Source: Parietaria judaica
Taxonomy: Eukaryota > Streptophyta > Magnoliopsida > Rosales > Urticaceae
DNA: 64,000 bases
Direction of reading: 5' to 3'
Assembly: GCA_954871525.1 (NCBI GenBank)
Contig: OX940871.1
Span: forward strand, 868,001-932,000
Below the pieces are notes generated by a model. The model saw nothing but the letters and a program-made list of their open reading frames with translations, searched no databases and was not told the origin of the DNA. Positions within the stretch are counted from its first letter, which is position 1, and every line of letters starts with the position of its first letter. Below, one piece after another: positions 39,481-52,679 of the stretch. Both the position numbers and the translations under genes were made by a program.

Positions 39481-42400
39481 ATGTATAATTATATAATTCC
39501 GTTGTGAAAAAAAAAATTATAAAACATTTTCAAGTAAATAAGGATAATTAGTAGAATATATTGGCTTCCTTAAGAGTTTTTTTTATTATTTTTTTTATTA
39601 GAGATATAAATATATAAGTGATCAAATGGTACTATATTATTACATATAATACATTGATATAATATGTGTAGTGATTTGGCATCTACAATCTATTGGACAG
39701 CGAAGGACTATGGTTGTTGTCTTGTACTCTTGTTGATTATAGATATCAAAACGTGAAGACAAGTTTTGATAAATAGCATAATTAAATAATATAATAATGG
39801 AATATTGGTTGAGAACATTTTTCTTATCAATTTTACCTCTAACTTTGGCTATATATACACTATTATATGATCAAAATGATATGAGCACTCCCAATTATTG
39901 GTGCCTTTAATTAAATTTTTGTATGATTCTAGGGGTGGTAACATAAAAAAGGTCCCAATTAGATAAGAAATCTATCACATGGAGACCCACTAAAAAAAAT
40001 AGGATCCATCAATTATTGACCCTCTTTGAGAAAAAAAAAAATTAGCGGCAAATGTATTAAACTAGCATTTATACATTCAATTTTAATATGTAGACTAAAG
40101 TACTCAAATCGCGTAAAAATGTATCTACCGTATCTTTCTCGTCTAGTTTATAATGATGTGTCTCTGGACTTTCATTTTACCACATTTTATTTTATTATTA
40201 GGATACGTGACATGTCATTATAAACTAATGAGAACGGTATGAATAGGAAAACACACATAACATGCACTTTTATTCGATTTGAATACTTTAGTCTTTAATT
40301 ACAAATAGAACAGATATATGCTTGCAAATTTTGTCTTAACTTGGATACATTTAGTGTTATTATCTTATTTGATAACAGTAAATATAAAGTCGTAGTGCTA
40401 ATAATGGTTAAGTTATGCAAATAATTCATATAGTTTAGATACAAATTAAATCAAAGAGTTTGTAAATAATGCTACGAACTATTATTAGTACGATGATATC
40501 ATATTCTCATGTGGGATAAATCATAAATATAACACTATTTACTGACAATTAATAAAGTATATTATAATTACTCAACTATGCAATTGTATACATTGTACAT
40601 TAATGTTGAAAATATATCTTTATAATAATATATATAGAGATATAAAGTAGATGTATATAGGGCAGTGATCTTTTCCAGTTGTTTTATAGACAATAAAAAA
40701 TAAATACATACGGGTTTAATCCGACATTAAATAGGCGACAACGAAATGAAAACCGAGAGTTTCACTCGATACGATATGTTAATAAGATGCATAGTTCGTA
40801 GCTTTTACTTAGTCACGTAAATATTTATTCTCTTTTGAGTATGTTTATCCTGGAGAGCTTAAAATCTCATTCTATGAAGATGAAAAGGATAACTCTATGA
40901 AAGATTTGTGGTCTCAACTCTCCACATGGAAGAATAGACGGAAAACCTCGATATTCCGAGAAGAGTAGTCTAGGAGGAAACCTCTGAACCAATTCCCGAA
41001 GACGGTTTTTTCAAGCGATATTCTTGAAGGAGTATCTCTTTGACTTAATCATTTTCCCGCTAAAAAGAAAAAGTGGTATAACTCAATTAGCCAATGCACA
41101 TTTGGAATCCTATCTTTGCTTGATTAAATTAAATTTCTCATATAAGTAAGAAGTAAGCAAGGTGACGACATATATTTGACATATTTTTTGTAGCCAATTT
41201 TGAAAAATAAAACGTGCCACGTAAGAACACACACATAGATATTGAATACGTAATCGTAGGGTTTTGGGTTATGAATATTGAATACGTCACAATTATATAA
41301 GTAATTAATTAATTAATTAATTAGTGGTGTCTTTATTACACAGCTATTGATTTGTGGTACAATATTAATTCCTCTAGTGTTGATTGCCCAATTGAGATTG
41401 TACACATATATTCCATTAATTATTGTTGTTAATTATTAGCAAAAGTGACGTAAGCCTAAAGTATCTCATATAATATTAGTTTAAATTTAAATCCGTGACA
41501 CTTTCAAATTTAAGCAAAACATGTCGTTTTCTTTTAGTTTGGCTCTTGGAATGAGTAACGGTCCATGTTTAAGCAATCCTCTAATGCTTATTATTAGGTT
41601 TCTTCCATATGGTATAATAGAGCCAAAAGTTCGCACGTTAATGATGACTAATTAATAAATAAAAACCATTCAAAATGCCGTTGCTAGCCGGCGGTATGCT
41701 ATCGGCAAACGAGAATTTGACAAGTGTCGGTAGAGATTCGATGATAACCCAAATCGTTTTATATTTTGTTGTTGATGGTATGAGTATTAACCAAATACCG
41801 ACGATATACAATTGGTAAATGGTAATACCGGAAAATATTAATGATGAGAAAGATTAGTTATCATGCAAAATTATGTAAGTATTTACCTATATATAATGCA
41901 AATATTATTATATAAAATACTTATATGTAATTGGAAGATTTACGAAATATGATCCGGTAGAAATTAGTATCGGTATTTAAATGTCTATAATACACGTGTT
42001 GCCATCGATGGGTGGCATTAGCATACACATAAAATCGATTAAACGAGTGTTTTATAAATATTAATTATATATATATGTAATGTATAAACAAAAATAAATA
42101 AATGCAAGACTGTGACGCAGCTTGATTCGGAAAAAGCAGAATCATCACTGACTTTCATAACTCCAAGTTGAAAAAAAAAAAAAAAAATCATACTTGATAA
42201 AAAAGAGAGTAAAGCAGAAGAATAAAGACACTTTAAAAGTATATTTTTCATTATCTTATGGGATTGAGGGCTGAAAAAAAAAGGTACATAAAAACATATA
42301 AAGATGTTCTCATTCAGATTATATCTTCCAATATAATCTTGGAGACTAAGCGAAAATTATGTATTTTACATAGTAAGCCTATGTTTTTTTTTATTTATTT

Positions 42401-45383
42401 GTTTTCAACCCTAATATTATATTCAAAATATATGAGTGCTAACTCTTTTTACTTCCAAATTTATCTTCGGGCCCTCAATTTCATTTTTTAAAAAATCTCA
42501 CAATTTCTTCAACTTTTTTATACTAATTTTTATAGTCTCTTAAAATCCTTTTAAAATCTCATTTTCGTAAGAAATTCAATTTTGTTTTTTAAATTTTGAT
42601 ATATTCTTAATTAGTGTACCTATAAATTAGATGAACGCAATCAATCGTGGTTCTTAAAAGTCTTACTATTTTTTTTTATCGGTATGCCTATATTTATTTT
42701 ATAATTATATTAATTAATTAATGGACATGCCGCCGGGCTTAAAACATTGTTATAATTGAGCATAATAAATTAAGTAATTAAAAACGAGAATCAAAATCAT
42801 AATGATTACAAAATATAAAGAAAGTATATTTTTTTTTTACTATATAGAATAGAACCAAGGTGGTTAAGCAGTCAAAATTAAGACTATAGTTTAGAGAATG
42901 TTTAAAAATTCTTTATAAATGTGCATTTTCTTATTTAGTCAATACAATTTGGTTTTAACTATTGAATGAATCTCTATATCCTCTTTATTGTATTATGATA
43001 ATGTGATTTGTGGTAGTACATATTTTAGTTGCAATCTTTTGGTAATGAAATCTTGTTATGAATTTTTTTCATTTAATTATATTTGTAAAGTATACTTCTA
43101 TTTGATATAATTGCGATGAGTTATGCTTTAGATTACATTATATATTCATATTGAAGCTTAATTTCCAATTAGCCAAAAGCCCAAAACTATAAATTACATT
43201 TTCTAATTCTTTCTAGAATAATTAAGAAAATAATCACATAGAAAATTTACTTAATTACATAATTAATGAAATTTTACCATTTGTCATTTATTAGAAATGT
43301 ATGCACCAATATTAGTTAGAAATCTAGAGGCCACCTATTTTGGAAAGGGTCATATGTATAACTTATTCGAAGTTGTTCACCAAAATAGTTGAATCCTTTA
43401 TAATTATATCTTATAATTCTATGATTCAAAATTCAACTGATTAATAATGACTTCTTAGGTTAATTTTTCTTGTCTGATCACATACAAACCATACTTTTTG
43501 ACTAGAATTTTAGTATGTAAATATTTTTTTCAGAGTTGTTAGGGACCAATTAAAATAAATTTGAAAGTTAACTCTTCATAAAACAAACTCATTACTTTAT
43601 ATGGTATAATTTTTATAAGTTAATAAAGCAGTGACAAGAATTTTAATATATTATCGAGATTATTAATTTATCAAGGTAAATAGAATAATATTATTTAGAG
43701 TCAAGATCATACAAAAATTATTATTTTATCAAGGTTCTAAACTTCTACTGTATATGAGAATATATGGAGCTAAAAATCTCCGTAAATTTACAAGTACGCT
43801 AACTACATTTTATGTATACATTAAAAAAGAGAAATGGCCCATTGCGTTTTCGATGCAACAACATCTATAAAAATTGATCAAACACTATAGCAAAGCATAC
43901 AGTATGGACATAGAGATAACTGTAAGTTTCAAAAGCCCCGATTTTTAAAATTTAAATTTAAATTTTAAATTTGTTTATATATTTTTAATTTACTTTGTAT
44001 TTAAATTTCAACTAAAATTTTGACCAAAATATACACGTAAAATAGGATCATCCGGCGGTCCTCGGTTTCTTTACTAATAAAATCTTGCTGTATGAGTCGG
44101 CTAAAGTCTAAATAAATACAAAACACATTTTATGTAATATAATTTTGACTAATACCTAATCTAAACTCTAAAAACCCTAAGACAAGCAAAAGAATCCTAG
44201 GTATGAATCCCTAAAAGAAAAATGTGATATGTGTAAATATATAATAATTTAAAGGGCATCTATGCAAATATATTTTTCAAGTTTTTCCTTTTGGACTTTT
44301 TTTTTTTTTTTGGAAATACAACAACTATTATGTAAAAATATGTACAAGTATTACACCTTATCATCAATGGGATCATCAGGGCCCTTTCATTACGTGAATA
44401 GTGTACTTGTACCACCAATTTAATAATTCACTTCTTAATTGCTAAATAAAATAAAGACCGTTTATTTAAACAAATAATATAACTAGAAAACAAGGACTAA
44501 AGTGTAAACTATTGACAAAAAATAAAACCTAACAGAGTGTAATGCATGTGCGGATAATGATTCATTTATCTTAAAACTTAGGAGAAAAAAGAAAGAAAGA
44601 AAATAAGTGGCTACGAAAAAGGAAAGAACAAAACGACAGGATTTTAGTTTTATTTTTATCTAGGACTAGAACCACGAGTAAAGTGAATTTGTTGAGAGAC
44701 AAAAAACTAATATTTGCTTTTAAAAATGTAGTTAAAGTTTAAAATAAAAAAATCCCTCAAAAAAAAAAGTTTAAAATAAAATCAAAATCGAGATTCATTT
44801 TTTTTAATCTAAATCGCATGAAAGTGTATTTACGTGGAAAACTCATGTCTTTGATCTTGATATATAGTTATTATTAAAAAATTAAAAAATGCCTCGTTTT
44901 AACTTTTTGCCTAAAGCCCCCGAAAATATTAGGCCGGCCTTGAATACTTATACAAGTATACATATTGTCTGATTTTTAAAATTGCCATCGCTAAAACAAA
45001 ATTATAAATATGTCGATGCATGTGATACGAAATTGTATATTTATGGCATAAATAACTTCATAATTTTTTACAAACAATAAAAAAAAGTTATATACAAAGC
45101 AACTACTTATTGCAATATGTTGTTAGTCTTGTTATTATGGAAACAGGTGTCAAAATACCACTCCGTTTTTTTTTTCTCTTTCATTTTTTATTCTGTTTAT
45201 AAATTTAGAGACCAAAATCTTTATTGGAAAAATTAAATATGATTTTTTAAAATGTACAAATTTGTCAACATTAATTAACTTTATAATTTCTTTTTTCAAA
45301 ACAGACAAAAAAATTTAATAAAAAATAAAAAAAGTGGTATTATTCAATTTTATTTTCTTATTTAAAACCTCATAACGGATTTA
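39481..45383. other. AT-rich gene-free DNA
   Basis: About 5.9 kb without a recognisable gene; ORFs are short and AT-driven. A faint tRNA-like string (AACCAAGGTGGTTAAGCAG) at 42853-42871 could be another decayed SINE head. 41680-42020 contains scattered CGGTA words. Confidence 0.5.
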
Positions 45384-45700
45384 TTATGATTTTTTTTAAT
45401 AAAGAAAGACGAGTTTTATTAAACCTTTTGAATACTTCAAATTTATACAACTCCAAAAGGAAGAGTATTCTACTTCGAATTACCAATGCCAACAGGCAAG
45501 CGAGCTTCTCGAACAAGGATCGAGAGTCATTCGTTGCAACCAAAATCACGTAAATAAAACTTAATAGTTGGCAAAACAGACTCCAAATATTCCTTCAAGA
45601 TTTAATCGCGAGTTCAACCAGACCATGCACAATTTCATTACGACATCTCATAGTAAAGTTGAAAACTGCAACAAATTTACTAAGGATTCAAAAGAGAAAA
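45384..45700 (-). mobile_element. 5'-truncated LINE 3' end with RNase H-like remnant
   Basis: On the minus strand, CRNEIVHGLVELAI (about 45604-45655) matches the closing RNase H motif N.[IV].H.L..LA found at the C-terminus of plant L1 elements. A non-coding 3' tail follows, ending in TTTAATAAAACTCGTC, TTTCTTTATT and an A run (seen as T8 on the plus strand near 45392). The frame is broken after the motif. The tail resembles the copy at 62540. Confidence 0.6.
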
Positions 45701-45878
45701 AATGAAATAAGCCGGTTCCACGGATTACCCATATACATATAATTTATAAATTTTATATATGATAACAAATCAACAATTAGGTAAAACAGATACTATATGT
45801 ATCAATTAATTTTAATTTATAAAACAGAAAAGAAGTGTTCAAGTATAGCAATCGAACAATAGTAATAGTGGTGGTGGG

Positions 45879-46479
45879 TAGGGGTGAGCATGGGTTGGGT
45901 TGGGCCGCCCCGATGCTTTTTATGGATCCGGCCCGATCACTTCGGGTTCCTAAAAAAAAGCCCGATCCGACCCAAAATTTTTTAATGCCCAAACCAAACC
46001 GACCCGATAAAAATCGGGTTGGGTTGGTTTGGGTCGCCATGGCCCGATTAATTAAAATTTAATATTATATAACAAAAATAATATGAAAAAAATACATCAA
46101 TGTAACTCAAAATTCAAGTAAAAATACCCCAAACAAATTTAATCAAACAAACATACACTAAACAATGTAAAACATGAAAATGGGAGATTGAATGGTCTTT
46201 AATTGTAAATAAAATTGAGAATAAAATTTTTTAAAAGACTAAAGATTACACTACTTGAATAAAAATTAATATAAAATATATATTTATTATATTGGTCGGG
46301 TCGGAGACCCCGACCCGACCCGACCCAAGGTTTTGGACCCGACCCCGACCCGAATAATAGTCGGGTCCGGCCCGATCCGACCCAATTTTGAGCGGGTTAG
46401 ATTGGGCGGATTAGATTGGGGTCGGGTCTCGAACGGATTGAGTTGGGCCATCGGGTTGGGTCTAAAATGCTCACCCCTA
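45879..46479. mobile_element. Non-autonomous hAT-type element (MITE), 601 bp
   Basis: Terminal inverted repeats TAGGGGTGAGCAT at both ends. Perfect 8-bp target duplication GTGGTGGG at 45871-45878 and 46480-46487. Subterminal regions are packed with CCCGACCC/GGGTCGGG and TTGGGTTGGG words, as in hAT subterminal repeats that bind transposase. No transposase is encoded. Confidence 0.93.
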
Positions 46480-46659
46480 GTGGTGGGCATGAACTAATTA
46501 ATTAATTAATCATTAAATAGGACGAGAAAGTAAAGGAACACGTCTCAAGGGGCTATTATGAAATTTTCTGATTTATCAAGTTAAAAAAAAAACAATAAAA
46601 TAAAATAAAATAAAATAAAATAATAATTTGTGACTGACTGTTACTGTGTGTGAGAGAGA

Positions 46660-46720
46660 GACACTTATAAACCCTCTCTCTCTCTCTCAATTATATAGCG
46701 GTTTCATTTCCATCGTCTTC
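46660..46720 (+). promoter_or_regulatory. Likely core promoter of the H+-ATPase gene
   Basis: CTTATAAACC (46663) and TTATATAGC (46691) are TATA-like, separated by a CT run (46673-46688) that looks like a plant Y patch. The assignment is by position, about 300 bp before the ATG. Confidence 0.4.
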
Positions 46721-46868
46721 TTTCTTGGCTCATTGGGATTTGGTTTTCTTCCTTTTCTGGGCACTTCTTCTGGCTTTACCCTCTTCCTCCATAGCCATAA
46801 AAATCGAACCTTTACGCTCAAAGTCCAGCCTCGGCTTCTGGGTTCGGCTTGACTGTATCTATACGTGT

Positions 46869-46931
46869 ATGCAAGCCTCCAAAGTTCCAGTCTTTGGTGG
46901 GTGGTTGGTTGGTTGGTTGATGGGTCTCTGA
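46869..46931 (+). other. Upstream ORF in the H+-ATPase leader, 20 codons
   Basis: ATG at 46869 opens a short frame (MQASKVPVFGG...) that stops at 46931, before the main ATG at 47009. A second ATG (46919) is in the same frame. Nicotiana PMA leaders are known to carry upstream ORFs that affect translation. If a leader intron is spliced out, this uORF would be lost from the mRNA. Confidence 0.5.
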
Positions 46932-47008
46932 GTTTTCATTGTTTTCTCCTCACAGAGAAGAGCTCTATATTTAAGAAGACAGTTCAAGAGAGAGAGAGAG
47001 AGACGGAA

Positions 47009-50000
47009 ATGGCGGAAAAACCTGAAGTTCTGGACGCTGTTCTGAAGGAGACTGTGGATTTGGTACGATATAGATCTGAGGATGAAGCTCTTCTGGTTCT
47101 GGGTTTTCTCTGTTCTTCATTTTTTTTTAAATTTTTTTAATGTAGGAAAATATTCCGATAGAGGAAGTGTTTGAGAATCTGAGGTGTAGCAAAGATGGTC
47201 TCACCACTGAAGCTGCCGAGGAGAGGCTCACCATTTTTGGTTACAACAAGCTCGAAGAGAAGAAGGTGAAACTGGAAGCTTTCTCTCTCTCCTCAACTCT
47301 CTCTCTCTCTCTCTCTCTAAATTTCTGGTGGTTGTGTTGTTCAGGAGAGCAAAATTCTGAAGTTCTTGGGGTTCATGTGGAACCCTCTCTCATGGGTCAT
47401 GGAAGCTGCTGCTATAATGGCGATTGCTCTTGCCAATGGAGGAGTGAGTAACTCGTTCGAGCGCTTTGATGAACACTGATTGTCGTTTTTGGTGGTGTTG
47501 TGTCGTTTTGATGGTTTGGTTTGGTTTGCAGGGAAAGCCACCGGATTGGCAGGACTTCGTCGGAATCATAACCCTTCTCGTGATCAACTCGACCATCAGT
47601 TTCATCGAGGAGAACAACGCCGGAAACGCCGCCGCGGCGCTGATGGCCCAGCTTTCTCCGAAAGCAAAGGTTTTTTGACGCGAAATTCTCGTTCTTTTCA
47701 GCTTAATTTTCATGCTAATGTGGTTTGGAGTGGCTATTAATTGCCGGTTCCCGATACCTGAATAAAAAGCTGGGTGTTTTTTTTTTTTGGGTGAAATACC
47801 GGGAATTCTTCGGAAATTCCGGTCTTTGTATTGAATTGACTTTGATTGTGTGTATTTGCGAAGGTTCTTCGTGACGGGAGGTGGAGCGAGCAGGACGCGG
47901 CGGTTCTTGTGCCCGGAGACATTGTTAGTGTGAAGCTCGGAGATATCATTCCGGCGGATTGCCGACTTCTTGACGGCGATCCTCTGAAAATTGACCAGGT
48001 CGGTTTGTGAAAGTGATTTATGAGAAACTTTTTTTGTGAGGCATGAGTTTTGTAGCTTGGCTAGATTCCGAGGGTCCAAAAGCAGTTTTGCAGCACTAAA
48101 ATTCCCGAACAGAAACTGACAGGTATTTGTTTCGGTTTTGCAGTCTGCTCTCACAGGTGAGTCTCTTCCGGTGACGAAGGGCCCTGGAGATGGAGTGTAC
48201 TCCGGTTCCACTTGCAAACAAGGAGAGCTCGAAGCAATTGTTATCGCCACCGGAGTTCACACCTTCTTTGGAAAAGCCGCTCATCTCGTCGATACCACAA
48301 ATCAAGTCGGTCACTTCCAAAAGGTAAGGAGCGTTTCTCATTATTTTAATATTTTTATGGGTTTTTCACTTCCGAATGTTGAGAATCTAGTGATTGAGTT
48401 TGATTTCTCGTTGTTTACAGGTCTTGACATCGATCGGAAATTTCTGTATCTGTTCGATTGGCGTGGGTATGATCATCGAGATCATCGTGATGTACCCGAT
48501 TCAAGACCGTGATTACCGTCCCGGAATCGACAATCTTCTGGTCCTTCTCATTGGTGGAATCCCAATTGCCATGCCTACGGTGCTATCCGTGACTATGGCT
48601 ATTGGTTCTCACAGGCTATCACAGCAGGTCAGCTTTCTTCTCTAATGATTCTACATTTCATGTACGTTTAGGGTATTTTTTATTATTAAATTTTATCGAT
48701 GAGTTCAGGGAGCTATCACGAAAAGGATGACTGCAATCGAAGAAATGGCCGGCATGGACGTGCTTTGCAGTGACAAGACCGGAACTTTGACTTTGAACAA
48801 GCTCACTGTCGACAAAAATCTCATCGAGGTTGATCAGCGAATAGTTTCAGCTTAATCGTCCGTTTTTGTGATTTACACCTAAATTAAAATTTGAATTCAA
48901 TTGATAGGTTTTTTCAAAAGGAGTTGATCCAGATACCGTGGTTTTGATGGCGGCCCGAGCCTCACGAACCGAGAATCAAGATGCTATAGACACTGCTATA
49001 GTAGGAATGCTTGCCGATCCTAAGGAGGTAAAATATTTTTACACGGTTTTACGATTCTTAAGAAAATCCCGGTCTATATTTTTCTTTAATTATCTTTTCT
49101 TTAGGCACGTGCTGGTATTCAAGAAATTCACTTCCTTCCGTTCAACCCAACTGATAAGAGAACTGCGTTGACTTATATTGACCGTGACGGTAAAATGCAC
49201 CGAGTCAGCAAAGGTGCACCGGAGCAGGTAAACTCTTAGTCATCGCAATTTTTACAATCTATATTTCAAGTGCGATTTGTCGTAATTTGTGTCTGATTTC
49301 TCGGTGGCTAGATTCTGAATTTGGCACACAACAAATCCGAAATCGATCGCAGAGTTCACTCCATCATCGATAAGTTTGCAGAGAGGGGTTTACGTTCTCT
49401 CGGAGTTGCCTATCAGGTACGTGTTTATATTAAAATCTAAAGTGCCGCAATATTTATGGATTTTAAGCTATATATGGCGTAAGTTAGTTACATCGTGTAT
49501 ATTAATATGATGCAGGAAGTTCCGGAAGGACGGAAAGAAAGCCCCGGGGGCCCGTGGCAGTTCATCGGTCTCATGCCTCTCTTCGATCCACCGAGGCATG
49601 ACAGTGCAGAGACGATTAGGAGAGCTTTGAATCTCGGAGTTAATGTGAAAATGATTACAGGTATATACTATAAGTATAAACACGCTAAATTTATGTTATT
49701 TCTTTGAAGAAGATGGACGGGCTGAATCTCAAAATCTGAATCTACTCTGGTTCTGGTATTCGAAAACATTTTTTTCCCGGTTTTGGGATGGATAAGATCA
49801 ATCAGTAATTCCGATTTGATTCATTTAGTAATGCTCTGAAATGTTGTGATGTATCAGGTGACCAATTGGCTATCGGAAAGGAAACGGGTCGAAGATTGGG
49901 AATGGGAACGAACATGTACCCTTCTTCGGCATTACTGGGTCAGGATAAGGACGAGTCCATCGCCGCTTTACCGGTCGACGAACTCATAGAGAAAGCTGAC

Positions 50001-52679
50001 GGATTCGCTGGCGTCTTTCCCGGTATGATCCTGTTGACCAAAAGTGCTTCGATGTTGACTTTTGATTCGGGACTTATACGGGTTCTATATTTGATTATTC
50101 AGAGCACAAGTATGAGATCGTGAAGCGGTTGCAAGCTATGAAGCACATTTGTGGAATGACCGGCGACGGAGTCAACGACGCTCCGGCGCTGAAAAAAGCT
50201 GACATTGGAATCGCCGTTGCTGACGCGACTGACGCTGCTCGGAGTGCTTCGGATATTGTTCTTACCGAGCCGGGTCTCAGTGTTATTATTAGTGCCGTGT
50301 TGACCAGTCGGGCTATCTTCCAGAGGATGAAAAATTACACTGTAAGCTCCTTATATAATATATATATACACCTATACAGTCATCGTTTCTTAGTATCGAT
50401 CTCGGTCTTCTAAATTTTTTTCGTTTCTAACTGTATTGCAGATTTATGCTGTTTCCATTACTATCCGTATAGTGGTAAGTTATCGAGTTGTTACTTTTGT
50501 ACTCGTTAACATTTTCATCTTTCTTATTGAAAATAATAAAATTATATTCCCGTGATTTTTTGGTTCCTATGATTTCAGCTCGGTTTCATGTTGCTGGCCC
50601 TCATATGGAAGTTTGACTTTCCGCCTTTCATGGTCCTAATCATAGCCATTCTCAACGATGGTTCGTTTTCCATATGAATCCGGCTAGATCCTAATCCAAC
50701 CATTTACGATTTTTCAAACCATCCTTTCCTATCAATGCTTATTTAGTCATACCAAAAATGGCTCGTTTATTACAGGTACGATCATGACGATATCGAAGGA
50801 TCGGGTTAAGCCATCTCCGCTTCCGGATAGTTGGAAGCTTTCTGAGATTTTCACGACTGGTGTTATTCTCGGTAGTTATATGGCGATGATGACCGTCATA
50901 TTCTTCTGGGCTGCTTACAAAACCGACTTCTTCCCCGTAAGACTACATTGACTCTTTGGTTTCAAAAGACAATCTGTCCCCGGAACTTGATAATCGACTT
51001 TTACTCTCTTAACATTTTCTTTCAAGCAAACGGGCGGGCCTAACAAAAATACTTTGTACACCTTTACTCGCCTTTCTTCTTCTCTGATTTCTCGGCGCTT
51101 AATTTTTCAGCGCACCTTTGGAGTGTCTTCCCTTCAGAAAGACGCGCCCGATGATTTCCGAAAGCTGGCCTCAGCCATTTACCTGCAAGTGAGCACTATC
51201 AGCCAAGCCCTAATCTTCGTCACAAGGTCTCGAAGCTGGTCCTACGTTGAACGCCCCGGGATTTTGCTCGTGGTGGCTTTTATTGTGGCTCAGTTGGTGA
51301 GTTTACTTCTTCTAGCTCAGCTTTTTTCGCTTTCTCTGATAAGACCAGAATAGAAATCCAAGAGAAACAAACAATTAATCGATAAACGAAACACCATGTC
51401 TTTAATTCGAGAGTTAGACCGAGAAAACCATCAAAATTATGTTCATACACGCTTGTATATAGTATTGAAAACCTAATCCCATATATATTGTAAAATACCC
51501 TACTTAAACGGAAAGACTTAATATGAATAAAATCCATTCGCATGTTATCGAAATGACTTTTTTTCTCGTGAGCAGATTGCGACTTTGATTGCCGTGTATG
51601 CAAGTTGGAGCTTCGCTGCCATCGAAGGAATCGGGTGGGGTTGGGCCGGGGTTATCTGGCTCTACAACATCATATTCTACATACCGCTCGATCTCATCAA
51701 GTTCTTCATTCGATATGTTTTGAGCGGACGCGCTTGGGATCTCGTTATTGAGCAAAGGGTACGGAGAAAAGATACTTGCACAGTTTTAATCGTTTAATTA
51801 TTTTGTTATATGTATCTTTATATGTTCTGCGTCGTCAGATTGCTTTCACGAGGCAAAAGGACTTCGGAAAGGAACAACGCGAGCTTCAATGGGCACACGC
51901 GCAAAGAACACTGCACGGGTTGCAGCCACCGGACACGAAGATGTTCACCGAGAGAACCCATTTCACCGAGCTCAACAACATGGCCGAAGAAGCCAAAAGG
52001 AGAGCAGAAATTGCAAGGTAAGAATACGAAAAAACAATTGCCGCGTGTTTGGTATTTTTCTAAGCAAACCCGAGTACCCCATCATATAGTGCAAAAAAAC
52101 CGCATTAATCAACTATCCAGTATCCGTAAGTACAGCATTTTCCGGTATAAAGAATACCATTAATTATTCAATATAATACTTATAGAAATAACACATAAAC
52201 TGAACAATACCTAGATTATTTATGAATCATGTCTCATAGTGAAAAATTAATTGCCCAAAACCTAAATATCTGATGTGGTAGAAAAAAAGGTAATCGGTTG
52301 CGTTTTTTTTTTTTTTTTTTTATCTATTTAAAGAACCAAAATACCGCCTCCACACGACACATTGGATGAAAAATTCGGTTTCAACCGTGTACAAAATTTG
52401 ATAAACGGCACCGGATCACACATCCCTATTCATTCTGCACCGAAAAAATCGGTCTCCGATTACACTCGGTAATTGGCAGCGGTTTTTTGGTCTCTGTTTG
52501 CCTCTAGACTGTCGATTCCGATTTTGGTTCTTTGTTCGGCTCTAGCAGTAAACTCTATATAATTTCGGTTTCGGGTTTGCAGGCTGAGGGAGCTTCACAC
52601 ACTGAAGGGTCATGTGGAGTCGGTGGTGAGATTAAAGGGTCTTGACATTGACACCATTCAGCAAGCTTACACTGTCTGA
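47009..52679 (+). CDS. AHA4/AHA11: Plasma-membrane proton-pumping ATPase (P3A), AHA4/AHA11 type
   Basis: Twenty-one coding exons give 956 residues: 47009-47062, 47146-47265, 47345-47443, 47532-47669, 47864-47998, 48144-48323, 48421-48627, 48709-48828, 48908-49027, 49105-49227, 49312-49416, 49516-49660, 49858-50022, 50103-50341, 50442-50474, 50579-50660, 50776-50936, 51111-51296, 51576-51758, 51839-52017 and 52583-52679. All junctions are GT-AG and in phase. Visible are LTGES (185-189), the phosphorylated Asp333 in [15 protein letters not shown] (591-598), M5 Arg659 and M6 Asp688 in ILNDG (Asp684 of AHA2 by alignment). The C-terminal regulatory domain ends in QQAYTV, whose penultimate Thr955 is the 14-3-3 binding phosphosite. 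The pump exports H+ and energises transport. Exon 15 is only 33 nt. The gene is convergent with the NPF2 gene. Confidence 0.97.
52280..52440. repeat. Single relative of the NPF intron hairpin repeat, in the last AHA intron
   Basis: It contains GGTAATCGGTTGCGTTTTT, then AATACCGCCTCCACACGACA and TTCGGTTTCAACCG, matching the order of the 140-bp units at 55725-56480. A long T run lies at 52304-52321. Confidence 0.6.

Noticed and set aside
46865..47008. N-terminal extension of the H+-ATPase
   Set aside because: The frame is open upstream but has no ATG before 47009, and the family starts at this position.
47390..48250. 286-codon minus-strand ORF
   Set aside because: Antisense of AHA exons 3-6 and their introns; composition not protein-like.
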